A DNA stretch of 64,000 nt, taken from contig NZ_RJSF01000036.1 of NCBI RefSeq assembly GCF_003725535.1, positions 62,001 through 126,000 on the forward strand, written 5' to 3'. The notes beneath the pieces were generated by a model that was given only the letters and a program-made list of their open reading frames with translations, did no database searches and was not told where the DNA came from. Shown here piece after piece: positions 18,278 to 27,058 of the stretch; positions within the stretch are counted from its first letter, which is position 1, and each line of letters starts with the position of its first letter. Source of the DNA: Nocardioides pocheonensis (GTDB lineage: Bacteria > Actinomycetota > Actinomycetes > Propionibacteriales > Nocardioidaceae). Position numbers and translations under genes: made by a program.

Positions 18278-18313
18278 TGTGCATCGTACACATTCGCGTG
18301 TGTACGATGCACA
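18278..18313. promoter_or_regulatory. Long perfect palindrome, MarR operator
   Basis: TGTGCATCGTACACA (18278-18292) and TGTGTACGATGCACA (18299-18313) are exact 15-bp reverse complements around a 6-base spacer. Each arm is itself nearly symmetric (TGTG...CACA), so the site may hold two dimers. It lies 41 bases from both divergent start codons (18237 and 18354), placing it over both promoters. Confidence 0.85.
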
Positions 18314-18353
18314 CGGTCAGGACGAGACGTGCGCCACAGAGGAGAGGACGTTC

Positions 18354-18803
18354 GTGACCGATCCGCGGATCGCCGCTCTCGAGGTCGAGCTGAGCCTGCT
18401 CGCCCGGCACCACCTGCACTCCAGCCAACACAGCCCCGACCGACTGCTGGACCGCTCCGGCTACCACCTGCTGAGCCGGCTCGAGCTCGGCCCGATGAAC
18501 CTCAAGCAGCTGGCCGAGGCCTTTCGCCTCGATCCCTCGACGGTCAACCGCCAGGTCAACGCGCTGCTGCGGGCCGGCCTCGTGGAGAAGGCCGCCGACC
18601 CCGCGGGCGCAGTCGCGCGCGTGCTCCGGCCGACCGAGGCCGGGCTGGACCTGCTGCACCGCGACCGCGCGATCCTCCAGGAGCAGGTCGGCCGCGTGCT
18701 CGAGGGCTGGGAGGCCGCGGACGTCGTGGAGCTGCGCCGGCTCCTCGAGAAGCTCAACACCTCGATCGAGGCGCTCGAGGGCCGGCCCTGGCCACGCGCC
18801 TGA
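18354..18803 (+). CDS. MarR-family transcriptional regulator
   Basis: A 149-residue winged-helix dimeric repressor. Visible are the recognition region LKQLAEAFRLDPSTVNRQVN followed by ALLRAGLVEK, and the wing RVLRPTEAGLDLL, flanked by dimerisation helices. The GTG at 18354 is chosen because GGAGAGGACG stands upstream; the in-frame ATG at 18279 lies inside the palindromic operator. It presumably represses itself and the divergent MFS exporter. Inducing ligand unknown. Confidence 0.87.
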   Translation: MTDPRIAALEVELSLLARHHLHSSQHSPDRLLDRSGYHLLSRLELGPMNLKQLAEAFRLDPSTVNRQVNALLRAGLVEKAADPAGAVARVLRPTEAGLDLLHRDRAILQEQVGRVLEGWEAADVVELRRLLEKLNTSIEALEGRPWPRA

Positions 18804-18824
18804 GCGACCGCCTGCCGACGACAC

Positions 18825-18856
18825 CGAGGCGCCCGGACCACGGTCCGGGCGCCTCG
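18825..18856. terminator. Bidirectional terminator between marR and hsp20
   Basis: CGAGGCGCCCGGACC (18825-18839) and GGTCCGGGCGCCTCG (18842-18856) form a perfect 15-bp stem with a minimal loop, followed on the plus strand by TCCTCTCTC. It sits between the ends of the two convergent genes and can serve both. Confidence 0.85.
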
Positions 18857-18909
18857 TCCTCTCTCGGGCGACGACCGGGCGGCACGGCGTACGGCGCCCG
18901 GCCGGTGGG

Positions 18910-19347
18910 TCAGGCGTTGATCGCCTTGGTGTCCTCGGGCGAGCCCATCTCGATCTTGATCTTGCGCGGCTTGGCCTGCTCGGCGACGGGGACCCGGAGG
19001 GTCAGCACGCCGTCGGTGTAGGCGGCCTGGATGTGCTCGAGGTCGAGGTTGTCGCCGAGCACCAGCTGGCGGCTGAACAGGCCGCGCGGCCGCTCGCTGG
19101 CGAGCATCTCCCAGTCGCCGTTGCGGGCGACCCGCTCGGCCTTGATGGTCAGGACGTTGCGCTCGACGTCGAGGTCGATGCTCTCCTTCGCCACGCCGGG
19201 CAGGTCGAACTCGAGCACGAACACGTCGCCCTCGCGCCACGCGTCCATCGGCATGACCGCGGGGCGGTTGATGGTGCCGGTCGTGCCCAGCAGCTGCTGG
19301 GCAAGCCGGTCGAACTCACGGAACGGATCTGCAGTGCGCAGCAACAT
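18910..19347 (-). CDS. hsp20: Small heat-shock protein (Hsp20/alpha-crystallin)
   Basis: ATP-independent holdase of 145 residues. The alpha-crystallin domain covers roughly residues 35-130, with [19 protein letters not shown] and the C-terminal [11 protein letters not shown] strand region. The ATG at 19347 follows AGAAAGGAAG; an in-frame ATG at 19410 overlaps the -10 and is rejected. It is divergent from a small HspR-like MerR gene, with a palindrome exactly in the promoter spacer. No HAIR element is present, unlike clpB and dnaK, so its control appears separate. Confidence 0.92.
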   Translation of the reverse strand: MLLRTADPFREFDRLAQQLLGTTGTINRPAVMPMDAWREGDVFVLEFDLPGVAKESIDLDVERNVLTIKAERVARNGDWEMLASERPRGLFSRQLVLGDNLDLEHIQAAYTDGVLTLRVPVAEQAKPRKIKIEMGSPEDTKAINA

Positions 19348-19385
19348 CGCGGACTTCCTTTCTGGGTCGTCGTGGTCGGCAGGAT

Positions 19386-19436
19386 CTGACACTGCCGATA
19401 CACTTTTCATATAACTCTCCGGAGAGAAGAATGCAA
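19386..19436. promoter_or_regulatory. Overlapping divergent promoters with central palindrome
   Basis: Leftward (hsp20): -35 TTGCAT (19431-19436), 17-base spacer, -10 TATATG (19408-19413). Rightward (merR): -35 CTGACA (19386-19391), 18-base spacer, -10 TATAAC (19410-19415). A perfect 12-bp palindrome CTCTCCGGAGAG (19415-19426) fills the hsp20 spacer and covers the merR start point. A MerR-family dimer bound here could control both promoters. Confidence 0.7.
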
Positions 19437-19463
19437 GGGCCGGACGACCCAGGAGGTGAGCCG

Positions 19464-19727
19464 ATGCGCGACCGGCGGCACGCGCTGTACGCGATCTCGG
19501 TGGCCGCCGAGCTGTCCGGCACCGCGATCCAGAACCTCCGCGTCTACGAGCGCCGTGGGCTGCTCACGCCCGACCGGACAGACGGAGGCACCCGCCGCTA
19601 CAGCGAGGAGGACGTCGAGCGCCTGGTCCGGATCCGCGAGCTGCTCGACGCCGGCCTCAACCTGGCCGGCGTCGACCGCGTGCTCGAGCTCGAGGACGAG
19701 GTCGCGCGGCTGCGCGAGCAGCAATAG
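19464..19727 (+). CDS. MerR-family regulator, short HspR paralogue
   Basis: An 87-residue protein: MerR winged helix ([20 protein letters not shown], then ERRGLLTP and [11 protein letters not shown]) ending in a short coiled coil. It aligns closely by eye with the HspR encoded at 22.1-22.5 kb but lacks that protein's C-terminal tail. The ATG at 19464 follows AGGAGGTGA; an ATG at 19431 lies in the promoter. Divergent from hsp20, its likely target. The C-terminus has no metal-binding cysteines. Confidence 0.85.
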   Translation: MRDRRHALYAISVAAELSGTAIQNLRVYERRGLLTPDRTDGGTRRYSEEDVERLVRIRELLDAGLNLAGVDRVLELEDEVARLREQQ

Positions 19728-19750
19728 CTTCCGGAGCAGCCGCTACCGGC

Positions 19751-20665
19751 TCAGTCCTGCGGCACGCCCTGCTCGGGCAGGTCGACCTGCTCCTCGGGAT
19801 CGACCAGGCACGTGCGGCAGAAGTCCACGCCGAACGGCGTCAGGTGGATGGAGCGGCGCACGACCTTCGGGAAGCGCACCGAGTGCATCGCCTCCAGCAC
19901 GTCAGGCTGGGCCTCGACCACCTGGTACTCCAGCGGGTCCTCGAGCTGCTCCCGGGAGAACCAGACCAGCCCCAGCCGGAAGAGGTTGTTGAGGTAGGCA
20001 GGGACCTCGTCGAGGTAGCGCACGCCCGCCCGCGGTCCGATCATCGTCAGCCCTCCTGCGAGCAGGCTCGAGCTCACCATCCCGACCGGGCCGCCGGTGC
20101 GGACGTCGACCGACGGCTGCGGTCCTCCGCGAAGGAGCAGCAGCAGGATCCGCGCTTCGTCCGGGGCGAGATCGTCGAGGATCCGCCCGTACGCCGGGTG
20201 CGCCTCGTCCTCGCTCCAGACGTCGCGCGACCGGCGGAGCAGGTCCTCGCCACGCTCACGCAGGCTCAGCTCGCCCCGGTTCTCGGGCTCCTCGGCGGGC
20301 ACCATCATCGACGACAACGACACGGTCGCCCTCAGCAGGGCGTTCGGCAGCGGCACGCCGTTGGAGACGGCCGTGGCGACGCTGGAGATCGCGCGCGACG
20401 CCTCCGCGACGTCCTCGGCCACGCCGCGCACCAGTTCGCCGGCCGCCATCGGGTCGGTCATGGCCCGGGCCAGGTTGCGCGCCGACCGGGCACCCGAGCC
20501 GATCGCCCAGGTCGCCGACCGCAGGGCCGCGGTGCCGGCGATGCGCGCGACGCCGGGAAGCGCCTCGGCCGCACCGTCCCAGACCGCGGGCGTGCGCTCG
20601 CGCACGGAGCGCTCGCGGCGCAGGCGCTCCCTGGCCTGCTCCAGCTCCCACTCGCTCCCGCTCAT
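19751..20665 (-). CDS. Abi-alpha (DUF4393)-like protein
   Basis: A 304-residue protein. The pattern HPAYGRILDDLAPDEARILL, then GPQPSVDVR, then LDEVPAYLNNLFRLGLV matches the Abi-alpha/DUF4393 family, named after abortive-infection proteins. FCRTCLVD near the end gives a CxxC pair. The ATG overlaps the stop of the upstream DUF445 gene (ATGA), so the two are translationally coupled. A defence role is suggested only by the family name; direct evidence is lacking. Confidence 0.7.
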   Translation of the reverse strand: MSGSEWELEQARERLRRERSVRERTPAVWDGAAEALPGVARIAGTAALRSATWAIGSGARSARNLARAMTDPMAAGELVRGVAEDVAEASRAISSVATAVSNGVPLPNALLRATVSLSSMMVPAEEPENRGELSLRERGEDLLRRSRDVWSEDEAHPAYGRILDDLAPDEARILLLLLRGGPQPSVDVRTGGPVGMVSSSLLAGGLTMIGPRAGVRYLDEVPAYLNNLFRLGLVWFSREQLEDPLEYQVVEAQPDVLEAMHSVRFPKVVRRSIHLTPFGVDFCRTCLVDPEEQVDLPEQGVPQD

Positions 20666-21981
20666 CGCCCACCCACTCCGAAGATCGCCAGGTGGATCAG
20701 GCCACCCGCGAATCCCATGATCGCGCCGTGGGCGTAGAGCATCCACTCGTCCTCCCTGATCGCGGAGCGCATCATCTCGACGAAGTCCCGAGGGGGCAGC
20801 TCCTTGGTCCGCACCGCCACCAGGGTGCGGATCTTGTCGGCCTGTCGCTTGCTGAACACGGGGTCGCGGAAGGGCGTGATCGTGCGGTCCACTGCCTCGG
20901 TCGCGACCGCGTCGCGGATGTTGTCGAACCGCTGGCGGCCGACGGCGATCCGCACGGCACCGCGCACGGGTCCGGCGGCCTGGTCGATCGCGGGCCGCAT
21001 CGCGGTGGCCAGCATCTGGCGCGTGCGGTCACCCCTGGGCCCGTCGAGCAGGAAGTCACCGATCCGCTCGAGGGTGATCACGTCGTCGGCGATGATCTGC
21101 GCGTAGACCTCGGCGGCCTCGTCCTGGCGGCGCAGGAACAAGCCGTGCACCTTGATGCCCAGGATCCGCCGCGGCTCCGGCGGCTCGAAGATCAGCCACA
21201 TGCCCAGGGCGTTCGTGGTCCAGCCGACCAGCACGCCGAGCACCGGAAGCAGCCACCACTGCCCGAACCAGTGGTCGACGATCGCCACCGGGATGCCGAG
21301 CAGGAACCCGAAGATGAAGCCGAACGCGACCATGAGGTTCAGCTCCCGCTGCCCGAAGTCGCGGAAGATCCGCACCACCAGGGCCGGGTTGGCCTGGAAG
21401 TGGTTGATCACCATCACCTTGGGGTCGAGCAGCTGGTCGATGTGGACGCCGATCTCGTCAGTGATCCCGCGTACGACGGTCGGCAGCTGCGCCTGCACCC
21501 GGGCGATGATCGCCTGGCGGGCCGGGCGCGGAAGGTCCCGCCAGAGGCTCGGGTGCTCCCGGGCCATGATGTCCTCGATCATCTTCGGCATGTCGGGTTG
21601 GAAGACCGAGACGATGTGCTCGGCGATCTGGTCCGGCTCGAGCTGCTGGTAGAACTCAGCAGGAGTGCCCAGCTTGGCGATCGCCTTGTCCACCGCGATG
21701 CTGCCCATCTTGGCCGCGCGGGCCGGCACGATCCCCTGCCAGCCGATGCCGCCCTGCAGGAAGCCGGGAACCTCCTGCACCTTGCGGGGAAGCACCCGCG
21801 AGAGCTGGCGGAGGCCGGGCACGTTGATCCCGTGGAAGCGGACCGGCGAGAACAGCATGATCAGGCCGGTCCAGTTGATCAGCCAGCCGATGACCCCGGT
21901 GAACACGGGGATCGTGGCGATGTGGATCCACCCGTGCGCGTCGACGTCGCGGAAGAACCAGTCGATCTCGAGTGCCAGCAC
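20662..21981 (-). CDS. DUF445-family membrane protein
   Basis: A 439-residue protein with membrane helices at the N-terminus (IPVFTGVIGWLINWTGLIML), in the middle (two helices around GFIFGFLLGIPVAIV and LPVLGVLVGWTTNALGMWL) and at the C-terminus. The repeated GWxxNxxG segments are typical of DUF445 (YheB-like) proteins. Function unknown. GTG start at 21981, 128 bases after hspR. It may be read through from the dnaK operon. Coupled by ATGA to the Abi-alpha gene. Confidence 0.82.
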   Translation of the reverse strand: MLALEIDWFFRDVDAHGWIHIATIPVFTGVIGWLINWTGLIMLFSPVRFHGINVPGLRQLSRVLPRKVQEVPGFLQGGIGWQGIVPARAAKMGSIAVDKAIAKLGTPAEFYQQLEPDQIAEHIVSVFQPDMPKMIEDIMAREHPSLWRDLPRPARQAIIARVQAQLPTVVRGITDEIGVHIDQLLDPKVMVINHFQANPALVVRIFRDFGQRELNLMVAFGFIFGFLLGIPVAIVDHWFGQWWLLPVLGVLVGWTTNALGMWLIFEPPEPRRILGIKVHGLFLRRQDEAAEVYAQIIADDVITLERIGDFLLDGPRGDRTRQMLATAMRPAIDQAAGPVRGAVRIAVGRQRFDNIRDAVATEAVDRTITPFRDPVFSKRQADKIRTLVAVRTKELPPRDFVEMMRSAIREDEWMLYAHGAIMGFAGGLIHLAIFGVGGR

Positions 21982-22109
21982 GCCCGATGCCCACCTCTGC
22001 CGTTGCCGCGACCCGCGTGGGTCGTCGCTGACACTAACGGCTGAACGGCGGCACGGTCACTGAGGTCCAGCCACCACCACCAGGCCCACCGCGGCGAGTG
22101 TGCGCGGGA

Positions 22110-22547
22110 TCACCCGAACGGGTGGAGCGTCCCGCGGGGTCGCAGTGCGGGCAGGTTGGGTCGTCGCTCGGCCAGCGCGGAGAGCGCGGCGTCGAGGGCG
22201 GACCTGAGCTCGCGGGTCTGGGCGGCCAGCTCGGCGTTGCGCGCCCGGAGTGCCGCGACCTGGTTCTCCAGGTCGAGGATCCGGCGCACGCCCTCGAGCC
22301 CGATGCCCGCCGCCGTGAGCTCGGCGACCACCCGCAGCATCTCGATGTCGTTGAGCGAGTAGCGCCGGCCGCCGCCACCGGTGCGACCCGGGGACACCAG
22401 TCCGGCGCGGTCGTACTGGCGCAGCGTCTGGGGGTGCAGGCCGGTGAGCTCCGCGGCGACGCTGATGACGTAGACCGGCGTGGACGGACCGGGCGTGCGC
22501 GGCTGCCGGGGCTGGCGTGGCTCACCCGACGACGGGCGCGGCATCAT
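22110..22547 (-). CDS. hspR: Heat-shock repressor HspR
   Basis: MerR-family repressor of 145 residues that binds HAIR elements with DnaK as co-repressor. N-terminal winged helix (YVISVAAELTGLHPQTLRQY, then GRRYSLNDIEMLRVV) and a C-terminal coiled coil. It ends in GTLHPFG, similar to the hydrophobic tail of other HspR proteins. The start overlaps the dnaJ stop (ATGA), so it is made with the chaperones it regulates. Likely targets here are the HAIR sites upstream of dnaK and clpB. Confidence 0.93.
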   Translation of the reverse strand: MMPRPSSGEPRQPRQPRTPGPSTPVYVISVAAELTGLHPQTLRQYDRAGLVSPGRTGGGGRRYSLNDIEMLRVVAELTAAGIGLEGVRRILDLENQVAALRARNAELAAQTRELRSALDAALSALAERRPNLPALRPRGTLHPFG

Positions 22548-23710
22548 CGGCTCCTCTCGAACAGCGCGGCCCGCGGGTCGCGGCCGGCGGTGGCCTCGCG
22601 GTACGCCGTCACGGCGGCCCGAGCGGCGTCGTCGAGCTGCGCGGGCACCTGGACCTCGACGGTCACGAGCAGGTCTCCCTTGGTGCCGTCCTTGTGGCTC
22701 ACTCCCCGCCCCCGCACGCGGAAGACCCGCCCGTTGGGCGTGCCCGCGGGGATCCGCAGGGTCACCGGGGTGCCACCGAGGGTCGGCACCTTGATCTCCG
22801 CACCGAGGGCGGCCTCGTCGAAGGTCACCGGCGCGGTCAGGGTGAGGTTGTCGCCCTTGCGGCCGAACAGCGGGTGGTGCCGCACGTGCACGGTGACGAA
22901 CAGGTCGCCGGCCGGGCCGCCGTTCTCGCCGGGCGCGCCCTTGCCCTTGAGCCGGATCCGCTGACCGCCCTTGACCCCGGCGGGGATACGGACCTGGAGG
23001 GTGCGGCTGGACCGACCACGACCGGAGCCGTGGCACGTGGGGCAGACCTCGTCGTACACGAGCTGGCGCCCGTGGCACTCGGGGCAGGTCTCGTTCATCG
23101 AGAACGCGCCGCCGAGGTTGCTCACCACCATGCCGGCGCCGTCGCACGTCGGGCAGACGTGCGGCCGGGTGCCGGGCTTGCCGCCGGTGCCCTTGCAGGT
23201 CTCGCACGGCGAGTCCGAGGACATCCGCAGCGCGACCGTGGTGCCGTCGACGGCCTCGTCGAAGTCGATGGTCGCCTCGGTCTCGAGGTCGGCGCCGCGC
23301 GCCGCCCGCCGTCCACCGGCCCGCGTGCCGCCACCACCGCCCCCTCCGAACAGGTTGCCGAAGAGGTCGGAGATGTCGAAGCCGCCCGCGGTGCCCGCGC
23401 CGCCGGAGGGACCGCCGAAGCCACCCGGGAAGCCGAAGCCGCCGCCTCCCCCGCCCGCCGGGAAGCCCCCGGCGAACATCGAGCGCATCTGGTCGTACTC
23501 CTTGCGCTTCTCCGGATCGCCGACGACGTCGTAGGCCTCGGCGACCTCCTTGAAGCGCTCCTCGGCCGCCTTGTCGCCCGGCCGCGAATCGGGGTGGTGC
23601 TCCCGTGCGAGCTTGCGGTAGGCCTTCTTGATCGTCGCTGCGTCGGCGTCCTTGGCGACGCCGAGGACCTTGTAGAAGTCCTTGTTCGCCCAGTCGGCGT
23701 TGCTGGCCAC
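22544..23710 (-). CDS. dnaJ: Co-chaperone DnaJ
   Basis: Stimulates the DnaK ATPase and delivers substrates. 388 residues: J domain with HPD at 39-41, Gly/Phe-rich linker (FPAGGGGGGFGFPGGFGG region), four zinc-binding CxxCxGxG-type repeats (CETCKGTG, CPTCDGAG, CPECHGRQ, CPTCHGSG; the third departs from the second glycine), and the C-terminal substrate domain. Third gene of dnaK-grpE-dnaJ-hspR; 67 bases separate it from grpE. Confidence 0.97.
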   Translation of the reverse strand: MASNADWANKDFYKVLGVAKDADAATIKKAYRKLAREHHPDSRPGDKAAEERFKEVAEAYDVVGDPEKRKEYDQMRSMFAGGFPAGGGGGGFGFPGGFGGPSGGAGTAGGFDISDLFGNLFGGGGGGGTRAGGRRAARGADLETEATIDFDEAVDGTTVALRMSSDSPCETCKGTGGKPGTRPHVCPTCDGAGMVVSNLGGAFSMNETCPECHGRQLVYDEVCPTCHGSGRGRSSRTLQVRIPAGVKGGQRIRLKGKGAPGENGGPAGDLFVTVHVRHHPLFGRKGDNLTLTAPVTFDEAALGAEIKVPTLGGTPVTLRIPAGTPNGRVFRVRGRGVSHKDGTKGDLLVTVEVQVPAQLDDAARAAVTAYREATAGRDPRAALFERSR

Positions 23711-23777
23711 GGGTTCCCCCCTCTCTCGGCTCGGTCAGGTGCGGCTGACTCGTCGGGTGGTCGAGCCGACCGGCACG

Positions 23778-24380
23778 TCAGTCGATCGGCTCGGGGTCGA
23801 CCACCAGCACCTGCGCCGCGCGTACGACGCGGTCGCCGATCCGGTAGCCGGCCTTCGCGATGTGCTTGCAGGTGACGACGTCGACCTCGGGGTCGACGCC
23901 GATGTGGGACAGCGCCTCGTGGTGGGTCGGGTCGAACGGGTCGCCGGGCTCGCCGAAGCGGGTCAGCCCGAGGCCGCTGACGATCCGCTCGAGCTGGTCG
24001 GCGACTCCCTTGAAGCCACCCTCCAGCTCGCCCGCCGCGCGCGCCCGGTCGATGCTGTCGAGCACGTCGAGCATCGGGCTCAGCACGGCGAAGACGGCGT
24101 TCTCGCGGACCAGGTCGCGGTCACGCTCGACCCGCCGCTTGTAGTTGAGGAACTCCGCCTGCAGCCGCTGCAGGTCGGCGGTGCGCTCGGCGAGCTGCTG
24201 GCGCAGCGCACCAACCTCGTCGACCGGCTCCCCGAAGGGCTCGTCCTCCGGCGCGGCCCCGTCGACCGGTCCGAGATCGTCTCCGAGCTCGGCCTCGGGG
24301 GCCGCAGTCTCCTGCGGCCCCTTCGGCACGTCGACCGGGACGTCCAGGTCGGGCGTCACCTCAGGGTTGTCCTGGGTCAC
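23778..24380 (-). CDS. grpE: Nucleotide-exchange factor GrpE
   Basis: Releases ADP from DnaK. 200 residues: an acidic disordered N-terminus, a long dimerisation coiled coil ([20 protein letters not shown] region) and the C-terminal beta domain with [16 protein letters not shown]. The GTG at 24380 overlaps the dnaK stop (GTGA), indicating translational coupling; longer in-frame ORF extensions lie inside dnaK and are shadows. Confidence 0.95.
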   Translation of the reverse strand: MTQDNPEVTPDLDVPVDVPKGPQETAAPEAELGDDLGPVDGAAPEDEPFGEPVDEVGALRQQLAERTADLQRLQAEFLNYKRRVERDRDLVRENAVFAVLSPMLDVLDSIDRARAAGELEGGFKGVADQLERIVSGLGLTRFGEPGDPFDPTHHEALSHIGVDPEVDVVTCKHIAKAGYRIGDRVVRAAQVLVVDPEPID

Positions 24381-26233
24381 TTGTCCTCGCCCTCGCCCGG
24401 CTCGTCGACGATCTCGGCGTCGACCACGTCGTCGTCGGCGTTGCTCTCGGCACCGGTCTCCGCGCCTGCGGTGGCACCGGCCTCTGACTCGTTCGCCGCG
24501 TAGAGAGCGGCACCCATCTTCTGGCTGGACTCGCCGACCTTGGCGATCGCGGCCTGCAGGGCGTCCTTGTCGGCGTTCTCGTCCTCGAGCAGCTTCTTGA
24601 GGGCGTCGACGTCGGCCTGCACCTCGGTCTTGACGTCCTCGGGCAGCTTCTCGCCGTTCTCGGAGAGGAACTTCTCGGTCGTGTAGACGAGGCTGTCGGC
24701 CTGGTTGCGGGTCTCGACCGCCTCGCGGCGACGGGCGTCCTCCTCGGCGTACTGCTCGGCGTCGCGGACCATCCGGTCGATGTCGTCCTTCGACAGCGCA
24801 CTGCCGCCGGAGATCGTCATCGACTGCTCCTTGCCGGTGCCCTGGTCCTTGGCGGACACGTGCACGATGCCGTTGGCGTCGATGTCGAACGTGACCTCGA
24901 TCTTCGGCACGCCCCGGGGAGCCGGGGGCAGACCGGTCAGCTCGAAGTTGCCGAGCGGCTGGTTCTGCGCCCACATCTGGCGCTCGCCCTGGGCGACCTT
25001 GATCTCCACCGACGGCTGGTTGTCGTCGGCGGTGGTGAAGATCTCCGACCGCTTGGTGGGGATCGTGGTGTTGCGCTCGATCAGCGTGGTCATCACGCCG
25101 CCCTTGGTCTCGATGCCCAGGCTCAGCGGGGTGACGTCGAGGAGCAGCACGTCCTTGACCTCGCCCTTGAGCACGCCGGCCTGCAGCGCGGCGCCGACCG
25201 CGACGACCTCGTCGGGGTTCACGCCCTTGTTCGGCTCCTTGCCACCGGTCAGCTCGCGCACGACGTCGGCGACGGCCGGCATCCGGGTCGAGCCACCGAC
25301 GAGCACGACGTGGTCGATCTTCGCCACGTCGAGGCCGGCGTCCTTGATCACCTGGCGGAACGGCGCCTTGGTGCGCTCGAGCAGGTCGGCGGTGAGCTTC
25401 TGGAACTCCGCGCGGGTCAGCTTCTCCTCGAAGTGCAGCGGACCGGACTCACCGTGGGTGATGTACGGCAGGTGGATGGTGGTCTCGCTCGAGCTGGACA
25501 GCTCGATCTTCGCCTTCTCCGCCGCCTCCTGGAGACGCTGCAGCGCGATCTTGTCGGCGCCGAGGTCGACGCCGTTGTTGTCCTTGAACTTCTTGACCAT
25601 CCACTCGACGATCCGGAGGTCCCAGTCGTCACCACCGAGGTGGTTGTCACCGCTGGTGGCCTTGACCTCGACCACGCCCTCGCCGATCTCGAGCAGGGAC
25701 ACGTCGAACGTGCCGCCACCGAGGTCGAAGACCAGGATGGTCTGCTCGTGGTCGCCCTTGTCCAGGCCGTAGGCGAGCGCCGCCGCGGTCGGCTCGTTGA
25801 CGATCCGGCTGACGTTCAGGCCGGCGATCTCGCCGGCCTCCTTGGTGGCCTGGCGCTGCGCGTCGGAGAAGTACGCCGGCACGGTGATCACCGCGTCGGT
25901 GACCGGCTCGCCGAGGTAGGCCTCCGCGTCGCGCTTGAGCTTCTGCAGGACGAACGCGCTGATCTGCTGCGCGGTGAAGTCCTTGTCGTCGATCCGGGTC
26001 TTCCAGTCGGTGCCCATGTGACGCTTGACCGACCGGATGGTGCGGTCGACGTTCGTGACCGCCTGACGCTTCGCGACCTCGCCGACGAGGACCTCGCCGG
26101 ACTTGGCGAAGGCGACGACGGACGGCGTCGTGCGCGCACCTTCGGCGTTCGCGATGACGGTGGGCTCGCCACCCTCGAGGACGGCCACGACGGAGTTCGT
26201 CGTGCCCAGGTCGATGCCGACCGCTCGTGCCAT
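24377..26233 (-). CDS. dnaK: Hsp70 chaperone DnaK
   Basis: ATP-driven chaperone of 618 residues. The nucleotide-binding domain begins [19 protein letters not shown] and contains the phosphate loop [10 protein letters not shown]; the substrate-binding domain starts near residue 370 ([14 protein letters not shown]). The acidic C-terminal tail ends EPGEGEDK. First gene of the heat-shock operon, with an HspR operator about 108 bases upstream. It is also the expected co-repressor of HspR. Confidence 0.98.
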   Translation of the reverse strand: MARAVGIDLGTTNSVVAVLEGGEPTVIANAEGARTTPSVVAFAKSGEVLVGEVAKRQAVTNVDRTIRSVKRHMGTDWKTRIDDKDFTAQQISAFVLQKLKRDAEAYLGEPVTDAVITVPAYFSDAQRQATKEAGEIAGLNVSRIVNEPTAAALAYGLDKGDHEQTILVFDLGGGTFDVSLLEIGEGVVEVKATSGDNHLGGDDWDLRIVEWMVKKFKDNNGVDLGADKIALQRLQEAAEKAKIELSSSSETTIHLPYITHGESGPLHFEEKLTRAEFQKLTADLLERTKAPFRQVIKDAGLDVAKIDHVVLVGGSTRMPAVADVVRELTGGKEPNKGVNPDEVVAVGAALQAGVLKGEVKDVLLLDVTPLSLGIETKGGVMTTLIERNTTIPTKRSEIFTTADDNQPSVEIKVAQGERQMWAQNQPLGNFELTGLPPAPRGVPKIEVTFDIDANGIVHVSAKDQGTGKEQSMTISGGSALSKDDIDRMVRDAEQYAEEDARRREAVETRNQADSLVYTTEKFLSENGEKLPEDVKTEVQADVDALKKLLEDENADKDALQAAIAKVGESSQKMGAALYAANESEAGATAGAETGAESNADDDVVDAEIVDEPGEGEDK

Positions 26234-26340
26234 GTTGGGTTACCTCCATCTGGGCCCGGCGGCGCCGGGCGCGTGCTTCTGACTGCGGGTCTCGGGTTCG
26301 TCCGCCATCCTGCGCGGCGTCCCCGAGTGTGGCAAACAAG

Positions 26341-26360
26341 TTGAGTCGCTTCAACTCAAG
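26341..26360 (-). promoter_or_regulatory. HAIR (HspR) operator upstream of dnaK
   Basis: TTGAGT (26341-26346), seven bases, ACTCAAG (26354-26360): agrees with the HAIR consensus CTTGAGT-N7-ACTCAAG except for the first base. Reading leftward it overlaps a possible -35 (TTGAAG) spaced 17 bases from CACACT. HspR-DnaK repression of the operon is the expected consequence. Confidence 0.88.
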
Positions 26361-26495
26361 TCTTGTCACACGTCCCAACGCACATCATCGACCGGGCATT
26401 CCGGATCCGACAGAGGAATTCGGCCCGGATCAGAAGGCGCCGGCGCCGCCGGGACCGCGGGTTTCCGCGGCCGGCCACCCGGGTAGCCTGCCGCC

Positions 26496-27047
26496 ATGCC
26501 CGACACCGACGCACGGGTGGTCTACGCCCGCAAGGCCGTGTCCGCGCGCGCCTGGGCGGTGCCCTTCGTGCTGGTCGCCCTGCTGACGCTGGGCTTCGTC
26601 GTGGCCGACCTCCCGCACGTCACCGCCACCACGGTCCTCGCGCCGGTGGGGGCGTCCAGCCCGGTCCTGCTGATCTGGCTGCTCACGCTCTGGTCGCTCG
26701 ACCGCTACGGGGCGGTCACCCTGACCCGCGAGACCCTCCGGGTCGGGCGCGACCGCGTCCCGGTCGCGGACATCGAGCCGCAGTGGGTGCGGATGCTGGC
26801 CACCAGGGCCGACCCGGCGCTGGCGCAGCGCCTCGGGACCTCGGCGAGCACCGTCCAGGTGCCGGGCAGCAGGCAGGCCGACGGTGATCGCGGCCGCCTG
26901 CTCGGAGGGGCGTACGGCGCCACGCTCGGCGACGACCTCGTGACCCTCGAGCTCCGCAACAACCAGCGGGTGACCGTGCCGACCCGTGACCGCCGCGGCC
27001 TGCTGGCCGGCCTGCTCACCGTTCTCGACGAGTCCGGCAGCGCCTGA
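26496..27047 (+). CDS. Two-helix membrane protein, DUF3093-like layout
   Basis: A 183-residue protein with two adjacent membrane helices (about residues 20-37 and 43-66) followed by a soluble beta-rich domain (YGAVTLTRETLRVGRDRVPV and later VTLELRNNQRVTVPTRD). The layout recalls DUF3093 proteins, but similarity is weak and I give it as a possibility. Its end lies 11 bases from the convergent T7SS-associated gene. Confidence 0.55.
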   Translation: MPDTDARVVYARKAVSARAWAVPFVLVALLTLGFVVADLPHVTATTVLAPVGASSPVLLIWLLTLWSLDRYGAVTLTRETLRVGRDRVPVADIEPQWVRMLATRADPALAQRLGTSASTVQVPGSRQADGDRGRLLGGAYGATLGDDLVTLELRNNQRVTVPTRDRRGLLAGLLTVLDESGSA

Positions 27048-27058
27048 ACCCGAGCGCG

